The notes beneath the pieces are model-generated. The model made no database searches, was not told where the DNA came from, and worked only from the letters and a program-made list of their open reading frames with translations. A DNA stretch of 64,000 bases, from NCBI GenBank assembly GCA_965197275.1, contig CBDAMQ010000020.1:62001-126000 (forward strand). Direction: 5' to 3'. Of the stretch, positions 1-7,222 are shown piece by piece (position 1 is the first letter of the stretch; every line of letters starts with the position of its first letter). Source of the DNA: DASCOT01 sp965197275. GTDB lineage: Bacteria; Acidobacteriota; UBA890; WLXD01. The position numbers were made by a program, and so were the translations under genes.

Positions 1-400
1 GGAGGCCGAACGACAGATTTCGTCCGGCGATGTAGCGCAGTTGATTGCGCACCCAGCGGTAGGACTGCGTGTCGACGAACTCGGTGTTGCGAGGGTCGGC
101 GTACGGATGCGTGCCGGTGATCCCCAGAGTGCAATCCTCGGCCTCGGCGTAGCTCAACACCTTCCGGCGTTTTGCTGCAAGGTCGGCGACCGCCTCGTCG
201 ACCGTCTCGGCAATGTCGGTAACCGCCTCGATGAGCCCCTGGATGAGGTCGTAGGCCAGGAAGCGCGCCGTATCCTCATCTGCGTGAGCCATGAGCTCGT
301 TGACCCGAGGTACCAGATTGCCGGTATTTGGGTCGCAGATCTGGTACTCCTCCTCGACGCCGACTGTCGGTCGAGAGCTTGCGTTGTATGGGTATTTCAT
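1..400 (-). CDS. Carboxylate-amine ligase, GCS2 (YbdK-like) family, 3'-truncated by window
   Basis: The first 133 codons read from the ATG at 400 down to the window edge. They carry the N-terminal signature of the glutamate-cysteine ligase family 2 fold: VGVEEEYQICDPNTG near residues 13-27 (the EEE triad supplies Mg/ATP ligands in this family) and later ITGTHPYADPRNTE. Family members join glutamate or another carboxylate to an amine with ATP; the true substrate of YbdK-like proteins is usually unknown. In-frame stops lie just upstream (near 445) and no other start codon intervenes, so the ATG is the start although the Shine-Dalgarno is poor. It lies 126 bases after the Gfo/Idh/MocA gene on the same strand. 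The C-terminal two thirds are outside the window. Confidence 0.88.
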   Translation of the reverse strand, partial: MKYPYNASSRPTVGVEEEYQICDPNTGNLVPRVNELMAHADEDTARFLAYDLIQGLIEAVTDIAETVDEAVADLAAKRRKVLSYAEAEDCTLGITGTHPYADPRNTEFVDTQSYRWVRNQLRYIAGRNLSFGL

Positions 401-526
401 CTCGTTGGGCCGTCGAGAAGGCGCTGAGGAGGCGCGAGTTTATCATGGTCCTCCAGGTCAGCTGATGGCTCTAGAACGAGGCTGCAGCGGCCGCATTCAC
501 GACGAACTTCCGGCTCGACCGCAGGG

Positions 527-1489
527 CTACCCAGTGGTCTCGATTCCGGTCGTTCCCGGCCCCCGAGCCATCGCATCACGTATACGAAGCGCGGTCGCCA
601 GCGCCCGTTTACCCGATAGGCCGTCGACGCGCGGGGGCTGGCGCGACAACGACGAGCGGAGAAAACCGTCGAGCTGGCGAACCAGTGGCTCAGCGCGGTC
701 CACGGCCACCGGGACTGCTTCGATACTCGGCCGACCGCCGTCCCTCCCCAGTCGATACTGCGCCACTTCCTGGGCCGAGAAATCCACCGAGAAATACCTG
801 GAAGGTTCGAAGGTCCGCAGCTTTCGAACGCGGTTCAAGCTCACCCGACTAGCCGTCATGTTTACGATGCACCCGTCGCTGAGCTGCAGGCGCGCGTTGG
901 CGATGTCGATCTCATCGGATAGTACGGGAACCCCGACGGCCCTGACCTCCTCAACGTTTCCCTGGACCATCGCGTGCACGATGTCGATATCGTGGATCAT
1001 CAGGTCGACCACGACGTCGACTTCGAGGCTTCGAGGTGCGAACGATCCGAGCCGGTGAATCTCTACGAAGCCCGGCTGCTTGACCCGGCTCAGCAACGCC
1101 TCCACAGCGGGGTTGTAGCGTTCGACGTGCCCTACCTGCAGCAGCCGGTCGGCGGCGGTCGCCGCCACAATGAGCTGGTCCGCCTCCTCGATGCTGCCGG
1201 CGATCGGCTTCTCCATCAATATGTCGCAGCCCGCTTCAAGGCACCGCAGGCCCACCTCCTGGTGCGCGAGTGTCGGTACCGCGATGCTGATTGCACTCAC
1301 CGCGTCGAGGAGTGCGCTGAGGTTGTTGAACGCCGTGCACCCGGTACCTCGGGCGACTTCGGCGCAGCGGGCAGCGTCGAGATCGTGGACTCCGATCAAG
1401 TCCGCCGCCTCGCACGCGGCGTAGATGCGCGCGTGGTGACGGCCTATCGAGCCTACCCCGACGACGCCAACACGAACACGCTCAGGCAT
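527..1489 (-). CDS. Gfo/Idh/MocA-family NAD(P)-dependent oxidoreductase
   Basis: A 320-residue protein with an N-terminal Rossmann fold (VGVVGVGSIGRHHARIY) and the family motif MEKPIAG, whose lysine contributes to catalysis. The ATG at 1489 is preferred over the ATG at 1513 because AAGGG sits 7 bases before it; the start overlaps the lpxI stop by 8 bases, showing translational coupling. Family members oxidise or reduce sugars, sugar nucleotides or related polyols. The position directly after lpxI in a lipid A operon suggests a nucleotide-sugar or surface-glycolipid substrate, but this is inference from context. In some other bacteria a Gfo/Idh/MocA gene stands between lpxI and lpxB; lpxB is not here. 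Confidence 0.9.
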   Translation of the reverse strand: MPERVRVGVVGVGSIGRHHARIYAACEAADLIGVHDLDAARCAEVARGTGCTAFNNLSALLDAVSAISIAVPTLAHQEVGLRCLEAGCDILMEKPIAGSIEEADQLIVAATAADRLLQVGHVERYNPAVEALLSRVKQPGFVEIHRLGSFAPRSLEVDVVVDLMIHDIDIVHAMVQGNVEEVRAVGVPVLSDEIDIANARLQLSDGCIVNMTASRVSLNRVRKLRTFEPSRYFSVDFSAQEVAQYRLGRDGGRPSIEAVPVAVDRAEPLVRQLDGFLRSSLSRQPPRVDGLSGKRALATALRIRDAMARGPGTTGIETTG

Positions 1490-2318
1490 CGTCAGCCCTT
1501 GCGATGAGTGCAATGTTGAGTTTCATCGCAAGCTCCTCGACACGAGGACGGTCGAACAGGACGGTCATGTCTGCTTCGACCGCCAGCACTGAGGCCGCCG
1601 CCACGTGCATGGCCTCCAGGGTGCGAACACCGATGACGGGAACGTCGAATCGCAGGTCTTGATCGGGTTTGGCAACCTTCACGACCACTGTGCCTGCGCC
1701 GCCGAGTTCGCCGGCCCGACGAATGCAAGCGTCGGTGCCCTCCATGCCCTCCACCGCAACGACGGCGCGCTCCTTTACCACCACAGTTTGGCCGATATCG
1801 TGAGCACCCAACGCCTTGGCGATACGCCAACCGTGCTCGATATCTCCTTCCTCGCTCGCCGTTGGCTGGCGGCCGGCAGTCCAACCCGACGTTGGCATCA
1901 ACGAGCGTAGATAGCGCGTTGACTCGAGCAATCGGATCCCGGCGGACTCCAGCACGTTGGCGACGGCCCCGAGCAACTGATCCGTATGGGCGCTTGGGAG
2001 ATCGGCCAGAATGGACTCGATTCCTCCCTCCGCGTCGCGCTGGTACATGCGCTGCTGTTCGACCTTGCCTGCCATGATGGCCTCGTCAACGCCATCTTGG
2101 CGCCAAGCGTCGAGGGTGGCGACGAAGGCGGGTAGGTCCCCCCAGCGGAGCCATACGATGGCGTCGACATGCGACTCGAGCGCTGGATCGGTGATGCCGT
2201 GAATCGCCGCCGCAACAACGCGCCTCCCGGCCTGCCGCGCCTCCTGCGCAACCAGGAGGGGCATTTGTGTGCTGCCGGCGATCAGCGCCAGCGGCTTACT
2301 TGGCGATTCCGAGCTCAC
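1482..2318 (-). CDS. lpxI: UDP-2,3-diacylglucosamine pyrophosphatase LpxI
   Basis: A 278-residue LpxI (DUF1009) protein. LpxI hydrolyses UDP-2,3-diacylglucosamine to lipid X and UMP in the cytoplasm, the fourth step of lipid A synthesis, and replaces LpxH in many non-gammaproteobacteria. Visible features are the N-terminal LALIAGSTQMP segment, the central MAGKVEQQRMYQRDAEGG region and the C-terminal FDVPVIGVRTLEAM strand typical of the family. The start is GTG at 2318, giving a 23-base overlap with the end of lpxA; no good Shine-Dalgarno is visible, so translation probably depends on coupling. It lies between lpxA and the Gfo/Idh/MocA gene. Confidence 0.93.
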   Translation of the reverse strand: MSSESPSKPLALIAGSTQMPLLVAQEARQAGRRVVAAAIHGITDPALESHVDAIVWLRWGDLPAFVATLDAWRQDGVDEAIMAGKVEQQRMYQRDAEGGIESILADLPSAHTDQLLGAVANVLESAGIRLLESTRYLRSLMPTSGWTAGRQPTASEEGDIEHGWRIAKALGAHDIGQTVVVKERAVVAVEGMEGTDACIRRAGELGGAGTVVVKVAKPDQDLRFDVPVIGVRTLEAMHVAAASVLAVEADMTVLFDRPRVEELAMKLNIALIARADDA

Positions 2319-3081
2319 TGCTCTGTACGAACGACACCAGCTGGTCGACCTCCGGACCTTCGAGACCCGTTATGGCGATCCGTTCCAGCGCCTGCGTCGT
2401 GTTCAGCCTCTCGCGGAACAGTATGCGGAAGGCTCGCTTGAGATCGCGACGCACCGCGTCGCCGAAGCCACGCCGTTGCAAGCCGATGGAGTTCAATCCC
2501 AGGATGCGCACGTGGTTGCCGTGCGCTCGGGCGAAGGGAACGACATCCTTCGTAACTCCGGCGTACGCCGCCAGATAGCTGTGAGCTCCGATCCGAACGA
2601 ACTGTTGGATGCCGCAGAAGGCGTTGAGAATAGCGTGGTCGCCAACCTCAACGTGCCCTGCCAGCGTGGCGGCATTTCCGAAGATGGTGTGATCGCCAAC
2701 CTGGCAATCATGGGCGATGTGGGAGTAGGCCATGAACATGTTGTCGGACCCGATCCGGGTCACTGCGCCACCGCCCTCTGTGCCCCGATTGGCGGTCACG
2801 AACTCGCGGAACGTGTTGCGCACGCCGGCTTCGAGGAAGGAAACCTCACCACCGAATTTGAGATCCTGTGGTTCTGAACCGACCGACGCGTGCGGGAAAA
2901 CGCGCGTCTCGGCGCCCAAAGATGTGTGATCGTGGACCACCGCGAAGGCTCCAATCTCCGAGCCATCGCCGATGCGCGTCGTCGGATTGACGATCGCGTA
3001 GGGTCCGACCTTGACACCGGTGCCGAGCTCGGCCCCGTCGTGGACCACGGCCGTCGGATGGCACTCGACCGGCGGGCTCAT
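2296..3081 (-). CDS. lpxA: Acyl-ACP--UDP-N-acetylglucosamine O-acyltransferase LpxA
   Basis: A 261-residue left-handed beta-helix protein of standard LpxA length. It transfers the R-3-hydroxyacyl chain from ACP to the 3-OH of UDP-GlcNAc, the first step of lipid A synthesis, as a cytoplasmic trimer. The hexapeptide repeats fill the first 190 residues, with the catalytic His in AYSHIAHDCQVGDH and the family motif ILGLNSIGLQRRGF followed by the helical C-terminal domain. ATG at 3081 overlaps the fabZ stop as ATGA. The operon order lpxD-fabZ-lpxA-lpxI couples the acyl chain supply (FabZ acts on the same 3-hydroxyacyl-ACP) to lipid A synthesis. Confidence 0.97.
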   Translation of the reverse strand: MSPPVECHPTAVVHDGAELGTGVKVGPYAIVNPTTRIGDGSEIGAFAVVHDHTSLGAETRVFPHASVGSEPQDLKFGGEVSFLEAGVRNTFREFVTANRGTEGGGAVTRIGSDNMFMAYSHIAHDCQVGDHTIFGNAATLAGHVEVGDHAILNAFCGIQQFVRIGAHSYLAAYAGVTKDVVPFARAHGNHVRILGLNSIGLQRRGFGDAVRRDLKRAFRILFRERLNTTQALERIAITGLEGPEVDQLVSFVQSSELGIAK

Positions 3082-3533
3082 CGCGCCGCGCCGGTTCCGG
3101 GATCCACCATCAACGACAGCAGGATTGCCTCCGCAGCGAGCTTCCCGTCCACCGTGGCGCGGCCCGCCATCTTGCAGGAACGCCGCCGCAACGACAGGAC
3201 GGTGAGCTCCATGCGTAGCTGATCACCGGGGACCACGGGTCGACGAAAGCGGACCTTGTCGACGCCCGCGAGGTAAAAGAACTTCCCGGCGACGTCCTCG
3301 CCCCACTCCCGGAGCACCATTACGGCGCCGGTCTGCGCCATTGCCTCGACGATCAGCACGCCCGGCATGACCGGGTTGTCCGGGAAATGTCCTGGGAAGA
3401 ACGGCTCGTTCATGGTCACGTTCTTGATACCGACCACCCGCTCACCCGGATCTACTTCAACAATCCTATCGACCAGCAGGAAGGGATAGCGGTGCGGCAG
3501 AACCGCCATGATGCCCGAGATGTCGACGCTCAC
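3078..3533 (-). CDS. fabZ: 3-hydroxyacyl-ACP dehydratase FabZ
   Basis: A 151-residue hotdog-fold dehydratase that removes water from 3-hydroxyacyl-ACP in fatty-acid elongation. The motif LPHRYPFLLVDRI near residue 12 and the catalytic helix PGHFPDNPVMPGV (His, with the downstream Glu in VEAMAQTGAV) are intact. The GTG start at 3533 is set by GAGGAG six bases upstream, and the lpxD stop lies only 3 bases before it. Placed between lpxD and lpxA, it competes with them for 3-hydroxyacyl-ACP, the usual arrangement in diderm bacteria. Confidence 0.97.
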   Translation of the reverse strand: MSVDISGIMAVLPHRYPFLLVDRIVEVDPGERVVGIKNVTMNEPFFPGHFPDNPVMPGVLIVEAMAQTGAVMVLREWGEDVAGKFFYLAGVDKVRFRRPVVPGDQLRMELTVLSLRRRSCKMAGRATVDGKLAAEAILLSLMVDPGTGAAR

Positions 3534-3536
3534 TTC

Positions 3537-4607
3537 CTACTCCTCGGCGCGCTGCTCGAGTGCTTTCTCGAGTCGCCGAACTCGCCGTAGCAAGCCCGGC
3601 AGCTTGGCGAGGGCGCCGACTACGCGTCGCCACAAGCCGATCTCCATGTGCGGATAGCCGCCGACAATCGAACCCGCGGGCAGGTTGCCGTGGACGCCGC
3701 TCTTGGCCGCCAGCATCGAACCTGCCCCGATCACCTGGTGCCCGGAAGTCCCGACGTTGCCACCGACGATGACCCCGTCCTCCAGCACCGTGCTGCCGGA
3801 CAGGCCCGCCTGGCCGCTGATCGCGCAATGCCGACCGATGTCGCAATTGTGGCCGATCTGCACCAGGTTGTCGATTTTCGTTGCCGCGCCGATGCGTGTA
3901 TCACGCAGCGTGCCGCGATCGACGCAGGAGCTCGCGCCGATATCCACGTCGTCCTCGATCACCACGCCACCGACCTGTGGGATCTTGCGCTGATCGAGCC
4001 CTTCGCGCGCGAAGCCGAAGCCGTCGGCACCGATCACGACGCTGGCGTGAAGGACTACTCGGTCGCCAACTCGGGTGCCCTCGTACAGCGTCACGTTCGG
4101 ATGGAGCACACAGTCCACCCCGATCTGCACACCGGTACCGATGGTGCAGCCGTGGCCGATCTCGGTACGAGCGCCGATCGCGGCATCGACACCGATCTCC
4201 ACATGGGCGCCCACGGCAACGTCGGTCGCCAGGTCTGCGGCGGGATCGATGACGGCAGTCGGATGGATTCCGGCGTCCGCCGGCCGTAGCGGGTACAGAG
4301 CATCGAGTACGAGGGCTACTGCGCGGTAGGGATCCTCGACTCGTATCAACGTCGGGTGCTTACCTGGTGTGGACTGCCCTACTTCCAGGTCTGGCGTTAC
4401 GAGTACGACCGCTGCCGACGTTGTCTCGAGCGCCGCAGCGTGTCTGGCATCGGCGACGAACGCCAGTTCATGTTCCGTCGCCAGCCCGAGCTCCGCCACT
4501 CCGGTGACCACGCGTTCGGGATCACCCTCCAGCGTCCCTCCGACGAGATCTGCGACCGCTGTCAGCCGTAGGCCAACGCCCGACCTAGAACGTCGAGCCA
4601 ATAGCAA
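3537..4607 (-). CDS. lpxD: UDP-3-O-(3-hydroxyacyl)glucosamine N-acyltransferase LpxD
   Basis: A protein of up to 356 residues that adds the N-linked 3-hydroxyacyl chain to lipid A precursor. It has the N-terminal uridine-binding domain (LTAVADLVGGTLEGDP, then PHPT-like GIHPTAVIDP at about residue 115), the left-handed beta-helix hexapeptide repeats to about residue 320, the GADGFGF signature, the catalytic His in QIGHNCDIG, and a C-terminal helical/coiled segment. The start is uncertain: TTG at 4607 gives a 23-base overlap with bamA and has no clear Shine-Dalgarno; a further TTG at 4601 is also possible. It follows bamA without the ompH/skp gene that often lies between them. Confidence 0.95.
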   Translation of the reverse strand: MLLARRSRSGVGLRLTAVADLVGGTLEGDPERVVTGVAELGLATEHELAFVADARHAAALETTSAAVVLVTPDLEVGQSTPGKHPTLIRVEDPYRAVALVLDALYPLRPADAGIHPTAVIDPAADLATDVAVGAHVEIGVDAAIGARTEIGHGCTIGTGVQIGVDCVLHPNVTLYEGTRVGDRVVLHASVVIGADGFGFAREGLDQRKIPQVGGVVIEDDVDIGASSCVDRGTLRDTRIGAATKIDNLVQIGHNCDIGRHCAISGQAGLSGSTVLEDGVIVGGNVGTSGHQVIGAGSMLAAKSGVHGNLPAGSIVGGYPHMEIGLWRRVVGALAKLPGLLRRVRRLEKALEQRAEE

Positions 4608-7077
4608 ACTCGAACGTCGATTTCTTCTCTCCGAAGATCTCCAGAGGCTCGAAGTTATAGGCCCAGAAGAAACGCATCGGCACGTTGAACACGGGCGCGA
4701 ACACCTCGAACTCGAGGCCAGCCGTACGGCGCATGTCCTGGATGCTGAACTTGTCTTCGGACAGCCAGGCCTGGCCGGCGTCGTGGAAGCCCTTCACGCG
4801 CAGCGCCGGAGTCAGTGCGAAGATGTACTCCAGATTGTATTGCAGCCCCTTGACACCGCCGAGAATGTTGCCGCGCTCATCCAGCGGGCCAATGGATCTG
4901 AGTCGAGTGCCGCGCACCGAGTTGCCGCCGCCGAGGAAGAACCGTTCGAAAATGGGCAGCTCCTCCAGCTCGCCAAGGGGCCTGGCGTAATCTGCCCTCA
5001 CGTTGATGACGAGGATCTGTTTCGGCGTGCGGATGAACCCGGGCCGGGTAATGGTAGGGATGTACCAGGTCGTGCGGAGGCTGGCACGCCAGAAGTCGAG
5101 GGTGCCGCCGAAAGGTCCGCCAGCGTATTCGAACGAAGCACTCGTACGGCTACCGCGCGACGCCAGGAACGGGTTGTCCAGGTTCGTATAGAACACGAAC
5201 GGTCGTACCGAGCTGGTGATGCGCTTTCCCGACGTCAGGAACAGCGCCTGGAACAGCGGCGACGAGATGCTCCCGAGGGCGCTGCTGACGTTGCCGATGT
5301 CGATGACCTCGTAGTTGTACTCCAGGAATGCGGCGAGCGTCTCATCGAGGTTCAGCGGCGTTCCGAGACGAACTGCGCCGCCGGTGCCCGAGCGCTGGAA
5401 GTCCGGAAAGTCGATGGCATCACGGAACACATCGGCACCGAATCGGACGCGCTTTCCGAGGAAGTACGGATCCGAGAAGGAAAGGCGTACGTTCTGCCGC
5501 AGCTTGCCGACCTGCCCGAACAGCGACAGCGTCTGCCCGTAGCCGAATAGGTTGCGGGTCGAGTAGCCGAACTGGACGAAACCGCCCTCGAGGGCCGACA
5601 AACCGCCGCCGAACGAGATCTGATTGCGACCGATCTCCGACACCTTCATGTCGACGTCGACGGATCCGAACTGCGGATCAGCCGGTACTGCCGGATCGAT
5701 GCTCTCCCCGGGCGCGGCCGTGGCCAGTTCGTGCTCTACGTTTTGAAAATAGCCCAGGCGCCAGAGGCGCTCGACGCTCGTGTCGAAACGGCGCTGGTCC
5801 CAGCGCGCCAGCTCGTACAGGTTGAGATTGCGCCGCAGCACGAAGTCGCGCGTGTTTGTGTTGCCGGAGAACTCGATGCGGTTTACTCGGTAAATCGAGT
5901 TCTCCTGTACTTGGTAGGTAAGGTCGGCCAAGCCTGTCGACGGGTCCTGGTAGGGAATCGGCGCCACGGCGACCTGCAGGTAGCCGGCGTTGGTGTACTT
6001 GTCGGACACTGCCTGATTCGCGGCCTGTACCTCCTCGATGTTGAGGATCTCGCCACCACGCAGACCAACCTCCTCAGCGAGGACCTCATCGCTGAAGGCG
6101 CTGTTGCCTTCGAAGCTTATTTTGCCGATGCGATACTGCGTCCCTTCGTAGATCGGAATCGTGATCGCGAGTCGTTGCCGGTCGTCGTACCACAGCGAGC
6201 GGTTCTCATTGAACACCTCGATCCGTGGATCGTCGACATCGAACTCCAGGTAGCCTTGCCGGTGATACAGCTTTGAGAGCTCCACCATGTCGAACTCGAA
6301 GCCGGCGCGCGAATAGCGATCGCTCTTGCTCAGAAACGACATGAAGTGATGCTCGGCAGTGCGCTTCATCGCCCAGCGGAGCTCCTGGTCGCTGAACACC
6401 GTGTTGCCCTCGAACTGGACCAAAGCGATACGCACCGAGTCGCCTTCGATGACGTTGTAGATCGCATCGACGCCGGGCCCGAGCAACGACGGCGCGACCT
6501 CCAGGTCGATCTCCACGAACTGCAACCCGTCGTCGCCCTGCAGCATGAACGTGAGCACCTCGATGTTTTCGCGCAGCTGCTGTTCGTCCACCGGCTCGTT
6601 GACGGCGACCGAGCGCTCGACGAGGGCGAGCCGCTCGTTGAAGTCCTCCAGGTTCACCTTCTCGGTGCCTTCAATACGCACTTGCCGGAGCAGCGGCAGC
6701 TCATCCACCTCGACGATCAGCACGACGCCGCCGGCGGAGCCTTCCTCCCAGCTCATCACCAGGTTGCGGAACCAGTTCGTATTGAACAACGACATATAGT
6801 CGAGCTGCGCCGTGGCCCAGTCGAAGGGCGCACCCGTACGGCTCGCCATATAGAAGCTGATTGTGTCGACATCGAAGCGCTCGGTACCGAGGATGCGGAT
6901 TTCCTCGATGTTGCGACCCTGCGGATCCTGCGCCGCGCCGACAACCTGTGTTGCCTCGAGTTCACCCGGAGCGGCCCACAGCGCGCTCGGCAGCGTCGCG
7001 AGGGTCACCAGTGCCACCAGGGTGGCGCCCCGTAGGACGAGGAGATGGCCTCTCTGATCGATCGGGAGAACGTTCAT
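4585..7077 (-). CDS. bamA: Outer membrane protein assembly factor BamA (Omp85)
   Basis: An 830-residue Omp85 protein that folds beta-barrel proteins into the outer membrane. The ATG at 7077 begins a signal peptide (hydrophobic LVALVTLATLPSALWA, cleavage near residue 35). POTRA domains run from about residue 45 to 420, then the 16-strand barrel; the barrel lid motif appears as GGGNSVRGTRLRS near residue 720, with VRGT in place of the common VRGF/Y. The protein ends in Phe (EFAIGSTF), the terminal aromatic expected for outer-membrane barrels. An open frame continues upstream to 7329, but that extension has no signal peptide and overlaps clpC, so it is rejected. A 145-base gap separates it from clpC. 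Confidence 0.95.
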   Translation of the reverse strand: MNVLPIDQRGHLLVLRGATLVALVTLATLPSALWAAPGELEATQVVGAAQDPQGRNIEEIRILGTERFDVDTISFYMASRTGAPFDWATAQLDYMSLFNTNWFRNLVMSWEEGSAGGVVLIVEVDELPLLRQVRIEGTEKVNLEDFNERLALVERSVAVNEPVDEQQLRENIEVLTFMLQGDDGLQFVEIDLEVAPSLLGPGVDAIYNVIEGDSVRIALVQFEGNTVFSDQELRWAMKRTAEHHFMSFLSKSDRYSRAGFEFDMVELSKLYHRQGYLEFDVDDPRIEVFNENRSLWYDDRQRLAITIPIYEGTQYRIGKISFEGNSAFSDEVLAEEVGLRGGEILNIEEVQAANQAVSDKYTNAGYLQVAVAPIPYQDPSTGLADLTYQVQENSIYRVNRIEFSGNTNTRDFVLRRNLNLYELARWDQRRFDTSVERLWRLGYFQNVEHELATAAPGESIDPAVPADPQFGSVDVDMKVSEIGRNQISFGGGLSALEGGFVQFGYSTRNLFGYGQTLSLFGQVGKLRQNVRLSFSDPYFLGKRVRFGADVFRDAIDFPDFQRSGTGGAVRLGTPLNLDETLAAFLEYNYEVIDIGNVSSALGSISSPLFQALFLTSGKRITSSVRPFVFYTNLDNPFLASRGSRTSASFEYAGGPFGGTLDFWRASLRTTWYIPTITRPGFIRTPKQILVINVRADYARPLGELEELPIFERFFLGGGNSVRGTRLRSIGPLDERGNILGGVKGLQYNLEYIFALTPALRVKGFHDAGQAWLSEDKFSIQDMRRTAGLEFEVFAPVFNVPMRFFWAYNFEPLEIFGEKKSTFEFAIGSTF

Positions 7078-7222
7078 GGCGTCTTCGGGCGCAGGGGGGT
7101 TTTGACATCTTGCGCCCACGCGGCGGGTCGCGGGCACACCATGTCCAAGATAATACCGTATTGACGGCCTCGTAGCCCGACCCGGCCGCCGCTGCGCGTC
7201 GTCCAGCCCACCTCGGAGGCGT

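Noticed and set aside
4369..5550. A 393-codon plus-strand frame opposite bamA and lpxD
   Set aside because: Antisense shadow of two well-supported genes, with no recognisable domain.
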